Shown here in pieces: positions 1 to 10,024 of a stretch of 64,000 nt of DNA. How positions within the stretch are numbered: the stretch's first letter is position 1; every line of letters starts with the position of its first letter. Below the pieces are notes generated by a model, which worked only from the letters and a program-made list of their open reading frames with translations, ran no database searches and had not been told where the DNA came from. The translations under genes were made by a program, and so were the position numbers. Source of the stretch: Myxococcales bacterium (GTDB taxonomy: Bacteria; Myxococcota_A; Bradymonadia; UBA7976; UBA1532); contig JACKDP010000001.1 in NCBI GenBank assembly GCA_020633435.1, forward strand, positions 620,001 through 684,000, given 5' to 3'.

Positions 1-1
1 G

Positions 2-2950
2 GCGCCGCCCCCGCCGCTGCGGACGCTGGCCCCGGAGGCGCCGGCGGGCCTGGAGGCGCTGGCGCTGCGGCTGCTGGCGGTGGATCCCGCCGGGCGGCCC
101 CCCAACGCCCTCGCGGTGGCCGAGGCCCTGAGCGCGCTCATCGCGGACGGGGCGGCGGCGGCCGGCCTGGCGGCGACGCTGGCGGACCACGAGAGCGCCG
201 GCTTCCTGTACCCGCCGGCGATGGTGGGGCGCGAGGCCACGCGGGCGGCGCTGGTGGACCGCGCCCACGCGGCCATCGGCGGGCGCGCGCCGACGGCGGT
301 GGCGCTGGTGGGCGAGGGCGGCGTGGGCAAGACCACGCTGGCCCGGGCGGTGGGTCGGGCGGCGGAGGCGGCCGGCGTCCGCGTCGTGGCCCTGCGCACC
401 GAGCCGGAGGCGGCCGCGCCCCTGAGCCCGCTGGGCGCGCTGCTGGCGGCGCTGAAGCCCGAGGACGCCAGCCCCGGGTGGGGCGAGGCCATCCTGGAGC
501 GGCACCTGCCGACCCGCGCGCTCCAGGCCGGCGACGCCATCCTGGCCCGGCTGGCGGGCGAGCTGGTGGAGCGGCTGCAGGCGGCGGGGCCCGTGCTGGT
601 CATCCTGGAGGATCTGCACCACGCGGGGGCCAGCGCGCTGGCGCTGCTGGAGGCCGTCCTGGCGCGGCACGGCTCGGCGGGCGGGGCGGCCATCCTGGGG
701 ACGCTGCGGCCGTCGGCGGCGGTGGAGGGCGCCCTGCCGGATCTGGATCGGTGGCCGCTGGCGCCCCTCGGCCCGGCCGACGTGGCGGCGGTGGCGGCGT
801 CGATGCTGGCGACGGCGCTGCCGCCCGGCCTGGCGGAGGCGCTGGCGGCGGAGAGCGGCGGCAACCCGCTGCTGGTGCAGTCGGCGCTGCGCAGCCGGGT
901 GTCGACGGGGCACCTGCGGCGGGCGGGGGCGGCGTGGCGTCTCGCCGGGGAGGGCCCGCGGGAGGCGCGCCCGCTGGAGACGCGGCTTCAGGGGCTGCGG
1001 CCGGCGACGCGGGCGCTGCTGGCGGCGGCGGCGCTGCTGGGGCAGCGGTTCGACCTGGATGTGCTGGCGGCGGCCGTCGGGCTGCCCGAGGACGACCTGG
1101 CCGACGCCCTGGACGAGGCCCAGCGGGCGAGCGTGGTGCGGGCGGCGTCCTGGCAGCGCGGCACGTTGGATGTCTGGGAGTTCGAGCACGCGCGGCTGGT
1201 GGAGGTGCTGGGGCGCAGCCTGCCCCCGGAGGCGGCCCGCGCGCACCACGCGGCGCTGGCGGCGGCCCTGGCCGAGCGGGGGGCGACGGCGGCGCGCATC
1301 GCCCACCACTTCGTCGAGGCCGGGCTGGAGGTCGAGGCCTTCCGCTGGCTGCGCCAGGCCGCCCGGGAGGCCCACGCGGGCTTCGACTACGGGGCCGCCG
1401 TGCAGCTCGGGGAGGCCGCCCTGGCGCGGGTGGCGGTGGCGCCGGGCGAGGAGCCCGCCTGCCGCGAGGCCCTGGCCGACGCGCTGATGATGGCGGGGCA
1501 GAGCGAGCGCGCGGGCGTCATCCTGCGGGCGCTCGTCCCGCTGCAAGGGGTTGATTCTCCAGGACAATCCCGCCTGGACGACGTTCGGCGGCTGCGCAAG
1601 CTGGGGTTCGCGCTGGTGCGGTCGGGCGACACCTCCGCCGCGCTCCAGGCCCTGCGCCGCGCCCTCGACGCCCTGGGTCACCCCCTCCCCGCCGGCCGCG
1701 CCCGACTGTACCTGCGGCTCGCCCGGGACGTCGTGGCGGTGCTCTGGCGGCGCTGGCGGCCGCGGCGGCGCACGGCCGATGATCCGCTGGTGGTCGAGCA
1801 CGCCCTGGTGCAGCGCGAGCTGGCGATGCTGCACCGGTGGGTCGACGACGAGCGCTGCGCGGCCCACTGCCTGGGCGCCGCCCGGGCCGCCGCGCGCCTC
1901 GCGGCCCCGGATCTGCTGGTGGACGCCTACACCTCGGTGGCCATCCTGCTGGCGTTCGCCGCCTCGGCGCGGCTGGGCACCTGGGTAGAGGCCCGCGCCC
2001 AGGCGGTGGCCCACGCGGCGGGCGACCGCGCCGGCCTCGGCCGGGTGCTGCTGCTGCGGGGCATGGCCGACATCTTCCTGCGCAACCAGCCAGCCGCGGG
2101 CCTGGCGCGCCTGGACGAGGGCGTGGCGCTCTACCGCGAGACGGGGGATCGCTACTTCACCGGGTGGGCGCTCACCTTCCGCGGGTGGTCGGCGCTGTTC
2201 ACCAGCCGGTTCGAGCAGGCCGGCCTCGACTTCCAGGTGGCCCTGGACCTGGCGCGGCGGGAGGGCATCGGCTGGATGGCCGCCGACGCCGCCTGCGGGC
2301 TCGGCATGATCCAGGTCATCCAGGGCCACCTGCCGGCGGCGGAGGCCACGGTGCGCGGCGTCCTGGCCTCCGATGTGCGGCTGGCCCTGCCGGCGGTCGA
2401 GGGGGCGGCCCACGAGGTGCTGGGGCAGGTGGCGTTCGTGCAGAGCCGGTACCGCGACGCCCAGGCGTTCTTCCAGCGGGCCTGCGCGCTCTTCGCGCGG
2501 GAGCACCTGGAGCAGTCGTGGGGGTTCGTCGTCCGCATCGAGCTGAGCGAGGCCATCGTCTGGCGGTGGGACGCGGAGGGGCCGGGGGCGGTGCCCGAGG
2601 CCCTGGACCTGCTGCGGGAGAACGCCCGTGTGTTGACCCGGCACCTCAAGCGGCTGCCCCTGTTCGCCGGCGCGGTGCCGCTGCTCTGGGCGACGTGGCA
2701 CGCGCGCGCCGGCCGACCGGCCCGGGCCCGGCAGCTCATGGCCGAGGCGCTGCGGCGGCGGCCGCCCCCCCGCCAGACGTACACCGACGCCTGGCTGCTG
2801 TGGCGGACGGCGTTCGAGCGGGCCCGGCTGGGCGATCCCCCCGAGGCGGTGCGGCCGCTGCTCGACGAGCTGGACGCCCTCTGCGCGCGCATCGGCTTCC
2901 TGGGCCTTCGCCCCTGGCTGGCCGAGGCCCGCGGAGTGTTCGGTCTGTAG
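2..2950 (+). CDS. Kinase-AAA ATPase-TPR regulator (PknK-like), 5' part outside window
   Basis: The frame is open at the left edge, so only the last 982 residues are visible. The first ~50 residues read like the end of a Ser/Thr protein kinase C-lobe (LALRLLAVDPAGRP, then NALAVAEAL). An AAA/NTPase domain follows, with P-loop GEGGVGKTT near nt 311-337 and a Walker B-like VLVILEDLHHA near nt 594-627. The rest is helical, alanine-rich and TPR-like. Kinase + ATPase + TPR is the known architecture of PknK-type sensors, which are numerous in myxobacteria; phosphorylation target and ligand are not visible. A GTG at 80 could be read as a start, but the kinase-like residues upstream argue it is internal. 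The stop lies inside a short hairpin. Confidence 0.8.
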   Translation, partial: APPPPLRTLAPEAPAGLEALALRLLAVDPAGRPPNALAVAEALSALIADGAAAAGLAATLADHESAGFLYPPAMVGREATRAALVDRAHAAIGGRAPTAVALVGEGGVGKTTLARAVGRAAEAAGVRVVALRTEPEAAAPLSPLGALLAALKPEDASPGWGEAILERHLPTRALQAGDAILARLAGELVERLQAAGPVLVILEDLHHAGASALALLEAVLARHGSAGGAAILGTLRPSAAVEGALPDLDRWPLAPLGPADVAAVAASMLATALPPGLAEALAAESGGNPLLVQSALRSRVSTGHLRRAGAAWRLAGEGPREARPLETRLQGLRPATRALLAAAALLGQRFDLDVLAAAVGLPEDDLADALDEAQRASVVRAASWQRGTLDVWEFEHARLVEVLGRSLPPEAARAHHAALAAALAERGATAARIAHHFVEAGLEVEAFRWLRQAAREAHAGFDYGAAVQLGEAALARVAVAPGEEPACREALADALMMAGQSERAGVILRALVPLQGVDSPGQSRLDDVRRLRKLGFALVRSGDTSAALQALRRALDALGHPLPAGRARLYLRLARDVVAVLWRRWRPRRRTADDPLVVEHALVQRELAMLHRWVDDERCAAHCLGAARAAARLAAPDLLVDAYTSVAILLAFAASARLGTWVEARAQAVAHAAGDRAGLGRVLLLRGMADIFLRNQPAAGLARLDEGVALYRETGDRYFTGWALTFRGWSALFTSRFEQAGLDFQVALDLARREGIGWMAADAACGLGMIQVIQGHLPAAEATVRGVLASDVRLALPAVEGAAHEVLGQVAFVQSRYRDAQAFFQRACALFAREHLEQSWGFVVRIELSEAIVWRWDAEGPGAVPEALDLLRENARVLTRHLKRLPLFAGAVPLLWATWHARAGRPARARQLMAEALRRRPPPRQTYTDAWLLWRTAFERARLGDPPEAVRPLLDELDALCARIGFLGLRPWLAEARGVFGL

Positions 2951-2979
2951 GCCCGACAGACGCGGCCGATCTTTTTTTT
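2943..2979 (+). terminator. Possible weak terminator after the kinase/TPR gene
   Basis: A 6-bp perfect stem (GTCTGT at 2943-2948 with ACAGAC at 2956-2961) overlaps the stop codon. A run of eight T (2972-2979) follows, but ten bases separate stem and T-run, so this is not a canonical intrinsic terminator. Confidence 0.35.
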
Positions 2980-3041
2980 GCGGGCAGCGCCCCGGAGTTG
3001 CGTTACGCCAGGTGGAGCTGATCCACCACATCGAGGTGAAC

Positions 3042-6000
3042 ATGAGCAAGGCGCTTTGGGCGATCCTGCTGGCGGTCCTGAGCGGCTGCAATGGCGGCGG
3101 CGGCGTAGCGGACGGCGGACTGGTGCTGGGCGACGGGGCCCCGGGCGACGGCGCGATGGGCGACGGCGGCCTGGACGACGGCGGGGCCGCGGACGGCGGC
3201 GGCGCCCCCTGCGAGACGCCGTGTGATGACGGCGATCCATGCACGGAAGACTTCTGTGATGACGGGACGTGCCGCGCCCGGCCCCGGGCCTGCGACGACG
3301 GGGTGCAGTGCACGGCCGATCGCTGCGAGCCGGGGCCCATCTGCCCGGACGGGGCCGCCCCCGTCGACGGCGGCTGCCAGTTCGTCATGCGCGCCCAGCC
3401 CCTCGACGCCCAGGCCGCCTTCGACGCCTGCGCGGCGTACGAGGCCAGCCCGATCACCATCGCGGACGCCGATCAGAACGCGGCGTGGCGCGAGCGGGCC
3501 GACGCCGTCTGCGGGGCCGACGTGCCCCTCTTCCTCGCGCTGCGGGTGGCCGAGGACGGCCGCGTGACATGGCCGGCGGGGGCCGAGGCCGTCTTCACCG
3601 CGTGGGGGGACGAGGAGCCCCGGGCCGACGTCGAGGGCGGCCACGTCGAGGCCGCGGCGGGCGGGGCCTGGCGGCTGCGCCCCGGGCCGGTGCTCTGCTT
3701 CGCCTGCCAGGGTCCCCCCCAGCCCTACGCCTGCGTCGGCGAGCCCGGCGATCCCGAGGTCCTCGCGCGCCCCGAGCAGTGCAACGCCGACGACGACGAC
3801 TGCGACGGCCAGACCGACGAGGATCCCGACGGCACCCTCTGCGACGACGGCAACGCCTGCACCCTCGACACCTGCGACGGGCCCCTCGGCTGCGCCCACT
3901 ACGAGCCCGCCGGCCAGTGCGACGACGGCGTGGCCTGCACGGTGGATCGCTGCGACGCGGCCCAGGGCTGCGTGAACGAGCCCGACCACGCCCTGTGCGA
4001 TGACGGCGTGGCCTGCACCGTCGACACCTGCAACGGCGAGGGCTGCGCGTTCGAGCCGAGCGATCGGGCCTGCGACGACGGCATCCCCTGCACGGTGGAC
4101 CGCTGCGACGCCGTCGCCGGCTGCGTCCACGAGCCCATGGACGCCCGCTGCGACGACCAGATCGACTGCACGGCGGACGCCTGCGTGGTGGGCGTCGGCT
4201 GCGCGTACACCCCCCAGAACGACCGCTGCGACGACGGCGATGGCTGCACCGACGACGTGTGCGACCCGGCGAACGGCTGCGAAAACCCTTTCAATACGGC
4301 CCCTTGCGACGACGGCGAGATCTGCACGCCGGTGGACCGCTGCGACCAGGGCGTCTGCCGGGGCCAGGGCACGCTGCGCTGCGACGACGGGCTGCCCTGC
4401 ACGGCCGACCAGTGCGCCCCGGGCGTGGGCTGCGTCGCGCCGCCCGAGGACGAGTGCGACCACCCCGGCCCGCTGGCGGGCTACTTCGTGGGTACGTTCG
4501 AGGGCTCGGGCGAGGTCATGCCGCGGTTCCTGCCCGACGTGAACTGGCACGCGAGCGGCGGCATCTCGGCCGTCGTCGACGCCTCGCTGACCCCGAGCTT
4601 CCAGGGCTATGGCGAGGGCCAGATGGCCTACGACATCCCGGTGCTCTTCGACGCCCGCTACGAGAACGTGCAGCCGGGCCGCATGAGCGGCGCCCTCCAG
4701 GACCAGGGCATCGCCGGCTTCATCCATGTGGCCCAGGTCAACGCCCCGTGGAACCCGACCTATGTGTTCGAGGACGGCGTGCTGGTGGAGATCACCGGGG
4801 AGACGGCCGGCACGGTGCCCACGCGGGACGTGCTCATCTCCGTCCTCGGCGACGGCGCCCTGGTCAACCTCATCGCCAACGCCTCCCCCGCCGCGTCGCC
4901 CTACCGGTTCCGCGGCACCCTGCGGCGCGTCGTCCTGGAGGGCCAGTGCTGCGCCCCCGACGGCGGCTGCGAGCCCACCACGGACCTGGTCTGCCACCGG
5001 CGTGGGTGGCACTTCGCGCCCAACGACGCGGGCCGCTGCTGCCAGGGCGACGTCTGCCAGAGCCGCAACCAGGCCGAGTGCAGCAACCTGGGCGGCACCT
5101 TCGTCGCCGCCCGCCAGGGCGCGTGCTGCGACCCCGCCGGCACCGGCTGCAACGTCGCCAACGACACCCTCTGCGGCCACGTCGGGGGCCGGCACGTGGT
5201 GGGCCTGACCTGCGAGGACGCCAACGACGACGGCCTGGCCGATGGGTGCGGCGCCCCCGCCGACTACGGCTACGCCGACCCGCCCGGCTGCGCGCTCTCG
5301 CCCGACCGCCGCGTCCTCACGGCCCGCGTCGCGGACCTCTTCGACCTGCAGCTCGAGGGGACCTGGGTGGCCGACGGCCAGGACTTCGTGACGCAGAACG
5401 GGGCGGGCCTGGTGACGCCCCTCGGGACCATCCCCCTCCCCGGCGCCAGCCTGCGGGTCGGCTGCGGCGATCGGTTCTCGCTCATCGGCACCGTCGAGTC
5501 GGCCCCCGCGCTGGCCAGCCTGCCGGCCTTCCCCGGCGTCGAGATGGACGTGCCCCCGCGCCGCTACAGCGCCGGCTTCGGCTACGGCTACGAGCTGCGG
5601 GCGCCCCCCGCCGAGCTGGAGGGGCCCTTCGCCGACGGGCGGCCCTACCTCTTCGTGGGGACGAACAGCGGCACCAACATCGACCTCGGCGACGGGGTGA
5701 GCATCAGCGCCGAGGCCGGGGACCAGCTCACGGTGGCCATCGACCCGGTCGATCCCGGCTTCGTCATCGAGGTGGGCGGCGAGCGGCTCCAGCGCGCCGC
5801 GGGCAACCTGATCAACTCGGTGGGCCTGGGCCTCTCCCGCGGGGGGCACCTGACCTGGAAGAGCGCCCTCGACCTCCCCGGCCCCGAGGGCCTGGGCCCG
5901 CGCGTCGAGACGGGCCACATCTGGCGCAGCGGCGAGTTCGCCCTCATCCCCATCCCCGGCCTGCCCGGAAACCTGTTTGTGGACGGGGAGTTGCTCGTCG

Positions 6001-7778
6001 ACGTCGGCGCGGCGGTCGACCACCTGCAGCCCGTGGCCGAGGCCCTGTTCAGCGGTGACCCGGCCGTGCTGGCCCAGTCCCTCGTGGCCGCCGGGGATCC
6101 CCTGGAGGTGGCGGACGTGCTCGGGGATCTGCGGTTCGCGGGGAACGTGAACGCCCTCACGCTCAGCGTCGGCCCCTTCAACATCACCCTCGGCCAGGCC
6201 AGCTTCACCCAGGCGGACGGCGCCCTCGACTTCCGCGGCACCGGCTTCACCCCCGGCGCGGTGCTCGCGCAGGGCGACGCCGGCGCGCTCTTCGAGGCCT
6301 TCTCGGCCATCACGCTCCAGGCCACCGGCGAGGTCATCGGCCATGTGGACGGCGACGGCTTCCATGTGGAGGTCGAGGCCGACCTGGTGGCCGGGCCCTT
6401 CGTGCTGGAGGACGCCCGCCTCCTCCTGGACTCCGGCTTCGGCATCCGCATCGAGGGCGGCCGGTTCGCCCTCGACTTCACGACGTTCATGAACGCCCTG
6501 CGCACCCTCATGGACTGCGACTTCGACGCGGACGGCGCCGTGTGCCGCTTCGCGGGCGTCGAGATCGGCCGCCTGGCGGGCAGCCTGACGGACCAGGGCT
6601 TCCGCCTGGACGCCCGGCTTCGCCTGGGGGTGTTCAACGAGGTGGAGTTCGGGGCCGTGGTCCAGGCCAACGGCCGCTTCACCTTGCAGGGCAGCTACCA
6701 GAACGGCATCCCGGGCCTGCAGACACAGAGCGTGCGGTTCCAGCTCTCCGAAGCCGGGGTCGCGCTGCAGACGGCGTGGGCCCAGCTCGGCCAGAGCATC
6801 CACCTCTCCGGCAGCATGACGCTGGCGGGCCAGTTCACGCTGACGGGCCGCGGCGCCGTCGACATCCGGGGCTTCGAGGTGCAGAGCCTGGAGGTCACGG
6901 TGGACAGCCGCTCGGGGCTCACGGGCGTCGGCCGGATGACGGTGCTGCCGCCCCAGGCCGGCGCCGGCGAGGCCAGCGTCACCCTCACCGTGCCCTTCAA
7001 CTCGCCCGCGTGGACGCTCACCGGCCGCGCCGACCTGGCCCCCTTCGGCTATCGGCTGGCCGAGGTCCGCGTGGACGCCCGCGGCAACGACAACCGGCCC
7101 GGGCTGGAGCTCTCCGGCGTCGTCGGCATCGAGGACGCCACCCTCCGCCTCACCGGCAGCGTCACCCCGGCCGCCCTGTCGCTCTCGGGCCGGGCCAACC
7201 TGAGCTTCCGCGGCATCGGCCTGCAGGACGCCACCGTCACCCTGAACAACGACGGCCTGCGGGTCGGGGGCAGCCTGGACTTCGGGTTCTTCCGGGCCGC
7301 CGTCGCCGGCCTCGTCCTGGTGGACGGCAGCTTCCAGCTCTGCACCGACGGCCGCGTCGGGGTGCCCTTCGCGGGCGCCAACCTCCAGTTCGCGGGCTGC
7401 CTCGTCCGCTACCCCACCTTCGTCCTGCAGCGCTTCCCCATCCCGGCGCTCGCGGCCTCCGGCAACGCGACCGTCCGCTTCGCCGGCGTGGGCTTCGACG
7501 GCTGGTTCCAGCTGGTCCCCGGCGGGGCGCCCGACTTCGGGGCCCGGGTGGAGATCGACGCCGGCTTCGGGCCGGGCGACGTCGAGGGTCATGTGGACCT
7601 GCGGCTCGAGGGTGGCCGGCTGGCGGCCTCGTTCGGCGGCGAGGCCTGCATCGAGGTCAACTACGTCTTCGGATCCGAGGACGTCTGCGTCGGCGCCAGC
7701 GGCTCGGTGGACTCCTCGGGGCGCGTCTGCCTCGGCTTCCCGTGGCCCGTCGGGACGGAGTGCATCGACATCCTCTGA
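3042..7778 (+). CDS. Large mosaic cysteine-rich surface lipoprotein
   Basis: 1,578 residues. ATG 3042 is chosen because GAGG sits 5 nt upstream and it gives a short lipoprotein signal (MSKALWAILLAVLSGC); a GTG at 3012 would add ten residues. After the lipid-anchor Cys and a Gly/Asp linker come CDDG/C-T-x-D-x-C repeats, then a C-type-lectin-like stretch (about nt 3370-3740, ending CFAC) and a MopE-type putative metal-binding motif (CNADDDDCDGQTDE). Next come about eight further CDDGxxCTxDxCD units to ~4470, a second set of cysteine-pair motifs (~4940-5240), and about 800 residues of alternating hydrophobic/Gly-rich strands that look like an extended beta structure. Expected location is the outer membrane or cell surface, with a binding or adhesion role inferred from lectin-like and repeat parts. 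No catalytic motif is seen. Confidence 0.8.
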   Translation: MSKALWAILLAVLSGCNGGGGVADGGLVLGDGAPGDGAMGDGGLDDGGAADGGGAPCETPCDDGDPCTEDFCDDGTCRARPRACDDGVQCTADRCEPGPICPDGAAPVDGGCQFVMRAQPLDAQAAFDACAAYEASPITIADADQNAAWRERADAVCGADVPLFLALRVAEDGRVTWPAGAEAVFTAWGDEEPRADVEGGHVEAAAGGAWRLRPGPVLCFACQGPPQPYACVGEPGDPEVLARPEQCNADDDDCDGQTDEDPDGTLCDDGNACTLDTCDGPLGCAHYEPAGQCDDGVACTVDRCDAAQGCVNEPDHALCDDGVACTVDTCNGEGCAFEPSDRACDDGIPCTVDRCDAVAGCVHEPMDARCDDQIDCTADACVVGVGCAYTPQNDRCDDGDGCTDDVCDPANGCENPFNTAPCDDGEICTPVDRCDQGVCRGQGTLRCDDGLPCTADQCAPGVGCVAPPEDECDHPGPLAGYFVGTFEGSGEVMPRFLPDVNWHASGGISAVVDASLTPSFQGYGEGQMAYDIPVLFDARYENVQPGRMSGALQDQGIAGFIHVAQVNAPWNPTYVFEDGVLVEITGETAGTVPTRDVLISVLGDGALVNLIANASPAASPYRFRGTLRRVVLEGQCCAPDGGCEPTTDLVCHRRGWHFAPNDAGRCCQGDVCQSRNQAECSNLGGTFVAARQGACCDPAGTGCNVANDTLCGHVGGRHVVGLTCEDANDDGLADGCGAPADYGYADPPGCALSPDRRVLTARVADLFDLQLEGTWVADGQDFVTQNGAGLVTPLGTIPLPGASLRVGCGDRFSLIGTVESAPALASLPAFPGVEMDVPPRRYSAGFGYGYELRAPPAELEGPFADGRPYLFVGTNSGTNIDLGDGVSISAEAGDQLTVAIDPVDPGFVIEVGGERLQRAAGNLINSVGLGLSRGGHLTWKSALDLPGPEGLGPRVETGHIWRSGEFALIPIPGLPGNLFVDGELLVDVGAAVDHLQPVAEALFSGDPAVLAQSLVAAGDPLEVADVLGDLRFAGNVNALTLSVGPFNITLGQASFTQADGALDFRGTGFTPGAVLAQGDAGALFEAFSAITLQATGEVIGHVDGDGFHVEVEADLVAGPFVLEDARLLLDSGFGIRIEGGRFALDFTTFMNALRTLMDCDFDADGAVCRFAGVEIGRLAGSLTDQGFRLDARLRLGVFNEVEFGAVVQANGRFTLQGSYQNGIPGLQTQSVRFQLSEAGVALQTAWAQLGQSIHLSGSMTLAGQFTLTGRGAVDIRGFEVQSLEVTVDSRSGLTGVGRMTVLPPQAGAGEASVTLTVPFNSPAWTLTGRADLAPFGYRLAEVRVDARGNDNRPGLELSGVVGIEDATLRLTGSVTPAALSLSGRANLSFRGIGLQDATVTLNNDGLRVGGSLDFGFFRAAVAGLVLVDGSFQLCTDGRVGVPFAGANLQFAGCLVRYPTFVLQRFPIPALAASGNATVRFAGVGFDGWFQLVPGGAPDFGARVEIDAGFGPGDVEGHVDLRLEGGRLAASFGGEACIEVNYVFGSEDVCVGASGSVDSSGRVCLGFPWPVGTECIDIL
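3211..4470 (+). repeat. Tandem CDDG-type cysteine repeats (protein-level)
   Basis: About ten diverged copies of a unit built on C-D-D-G-x-x-C-T-x-D-x-C-(D/N)-x4-G-C, roughly 35-40 codons each. The run is interrupted by the lectin-like segment and the MopE-type motif. Even cysteine numbers per unit suggest disulphide-bonded extracellular modules. Confidence 0.75.
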
Positions 7779-7873
7779 TCGGCCCGATCGGCCGCCATCC
7801 CCGCGCTTCGGCGTCGCTTTCTCCCCGGCACCTGTGCTAGGACGCGTCCGTTGACGCGCGGGGGGAAGAGACG

Positions 7874-10018
7874 ATGTCTGCACGATGGCTCTGGGTGGTG
7901 GCGCTGGCGTGGCTGGCGGGCTGCGATGACGCGTCGGATCCCGACGTCGGCGCGGCCGGCGGCGACGAGACCATCGCCTTCGACAGCTTCAAGGGCGACA
8001 ACCCCATCAGCCCCCGCTCCGTCCTGACGACGCGCCTGGGCGACAAGGACGGCCCCGGCGCCCTCCTGGAGCTGGTGGTCACCGACGTCTGGGGCCGCCT
8101 GCCCGACCGCAAGGCGACCCTGATCGTCCAGCGCGTCGACGGCCCCTCCGTCAAGCTCATCGGCTACCTGGAGCCCGTCATCCTGCGCCTGCAGGAGCCC
8201 GGCCGGTACCGCCTCGAGGCCAGCATCCCCGACCACCTGACCGAGGTGATGTTCTTCGAGGTCGGCGCCGATGGCAGCATGCCCGTGCCCGCCGACCAGG
8301 TGACGCACTGGAGCTTCAGCGCCGACGCCCGCACCCTCAACGACGCCGACGTGAAGGTGCACAGCCTCTACCTGGGCCTGGAGCACCGCTACTTCGCCGC
8401 CAGCGGCCCCGCCCCGCGCCGTGGCAACGAGATCGAGCTCTTCGACAACGGCCAGGAGGCCTTCAAGTCGCTGGCCGACGACTTCGCCGGCGTCCAGGAG
8501 TCGGCCCACATCTCGCTGTGGCTGATGAAGGAAGAGTTCGAGCTGACCCGCGACCCCGACTACGCCGCCGTCTCCGAGGCCGAGCGCCGCCAGAACACCA
8601 TCCTGGCCTGGCTCGACCGCCTGCAGGGGACCCGCCGCGTGCTCCTCAACGAGTACTGGGGCGACAGCGACTTCATCAATGAAGTCGCGGTGCTGGACGA
8701 TGGCCTGCAGGCCCGGGCCGAGCGCGCCGGCGACGGCATCGAGCTGATGCTGCAGCCCAACGAGACCGAGGTCCCCTACCGGGAGGCCATCCCGCTGCGC
8801 GACGACGAGTGGTCCTACCGCGACCGCCTGCTGGAGGTCAGCCCGGCCTGGGCCGAGCGCGACTTCCTCAACGAGGAGACGTTCAAGCCCTCGGTCTACG
8901 ACCGCGACGTGCGCTGGACGGACCTGCAGATCGGGAGCTGGCACCAGAAGTTCTACGTGCTGGACGACCGCATCGCCTACGTCGGCGGCATGAACATGAA
9001 CCACGCCGACTGGGATACGGGGGACCTGGAGGTCTTCAACCCCCTGCGCATGCCCATCGACGCCGACCGCGCCGAGCGCGACGCCGTGGCCGCCGGCCGC
9101 GCCGAGCCCGGCACCCGCCCCCGCCGCGACTACATGACCCGCGTCCAGGGCCGCCTCGTCGACGACGTCCAGGCCCTGTTCCAGAAGCGCTGGGACCTGG
9201 CCATCATGCGCGGCGACGCCTACTCCGAGGGCTCGACGCCGTTCACCCGCACCGTCCCCGTCGATCCCCGCGGCCAGGTGCCGGGCGTCGAGGCCCAGCT
9301 CAACGTCACCACGCCCATGCCCTTCTGGGAGCACAGCAACCTCGAGGGCATGCGCAAGATGATCGAGTCGGCCGAGAGCTACATCTACATCGAGGATCAG
9401 TACTTCCGGATGCCCGTGCTCAACGAGGTCATCCACCGCCGCATGAACGACCTGCCCTGGCTGAAGCTCATCGTCTTCACGGTGCCCGTCGACTACTCCG
9501 ATCCGGGCCGCAAGTGGACGGCCATCAGCCACCGCGAGTTCCAGCAGAAGTTCCCCGAGCGGTACCTGCTGCTCACCCTGAAGGCCAGTGATTTCAGGGA
9601 GATCGATGGCAAGGTCCAGGGCACCTTCGTGGGCGTCGACCTGCACTCCAAGATGCTGATCGTCGACGACGTGATGATGTCGGTGGGCTCCTGCAACAAG
9701 AACAACCGCGGCCTGATCTACGAGGGCGAGGCCAACCTGCTCATCCGCGACGCCGAGTTCGTCGGCCAGCAGCGCCGCCGCATCTGGCGCGACCTGGTGG
9801 GCCCCGGCCACGAGGCCGAGCTGGAGGACGTGGACGGCGCCTTCGAGCTCTTCAAGCGCCAGGCCGAGTACAACCAGCGCGTCTACGACATCTGGGACGA
9901 CGCGGACTTCGAGCTGCCGCCGAGCCGCTTCAACGACAGCCTCGTGCCCCAGGGCCGGGTCTTCCCCCTCGACGTGCCCTACGACTGGTGGTTCGACGTC
10001 GGTACCGACACCGCGTGA
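7874..10018 (+). CDS. Phospholipase D-like lipoprotein with two HKD motifs
   Basis: 714 residues starting at ATG 7874 behind GGGGGAAGAG. The N-terminus is a lipoprotein signal (WVVALAWLAGC). Two HKD motifs are complete: HQKFYVLDD with His near residue 357, followed by GGMNMN, and HSKMLIVDD with His near residue 591, followed by SVGSCNKNN. The paired motifs define the PLD superfamily, which cleaves or transfers phosphodiester-linked head groups. Both catalytic halves look intact, so an active periplasmic or surface phospholipase/transphosphatidylase is likely; the exact substrate cannot be told. A possible extended -10 (TGTGCTAGGA, about 7832-7841) lies upstream. The next gene begins 6 nt after the stop, suggesting co-transcription. 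Confidence 0.9.
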   Translation: MSARWLWVVALAWLAGCDDASDPDVGAAGGDETIAFDSFKGDNPISPRSVLTTRLGDKDGPGALLELVVTDVWGRLPDRKATLIVQRVDGPSVKLIGYLEPVILRLQEPGRYRLEASIPDHLTEVMFFEVGADGSMPVPADQVTHWSFSADARTLNDADVKVHSLYLGLEHRYFAASGPAPRRGNEIELFDNGQEAFKSLADDFAGVQESAHISLWLMKEEFELTRDPDYAAVSEAERRQNTILAWLDRLQGTRRVLLNEYWGDSDFINEVAVLDDGLQARAERAGDGIELMLQPNETEVPYREAIPLRDDEWSYRDRLLEVSPAWAERDFLNEETFKPSVYDRDVRWTDLQIGSWHQKFYVLDDRIAYVGGMNMNHADWDTGDLEVFNPLRMPIDADRAERDAVAAGRAEPGTRPRRDYMTRVQGRLVDDVQALFQKRWDLAIMRGDAYSEGSTPFTRTVPVDPRGQVPGVEAQLNVTTPMPFWEHSNLEGMRKMIESAESYIYIEDQYFRMPVLNEVIHRRMNDLPWLKLIVFTVPVDYSDPGRKWTAISHREFQQKFPERYLLLTLKASDFREIDGKVQGTFVGVDLHSKMLIVDDVMMSVGSCNKNNRGLIYEGEANLLIRDAEFVGQQRRRIWRDLVGPGHEAELEDVDGAFELFKRQAEYNQRVYDIWDDADFELPPSRFNDSLVPQGRVFPLDVPYDWWFDVGTDTA

Positions 10019-10024
10019 TCTGAC

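Noticed and set aside
7779..7800. GATCGG-C-CCGATC palindrome after the large lipoprotein gene
   Set aside because: One-nt centre and no T-run; too common a pattern in this GC context to call a terminator or operator.
3003..7883. Very long open frame on the minus strand opposite the large lipoprotein gene
   Set aside because: It is a by-product of high GC at third codon positions. It is rich in His/Arg/Gly/Ala with no motif, and the plus-strand frame has a signal peptide, lipobox and cysteine repeats.
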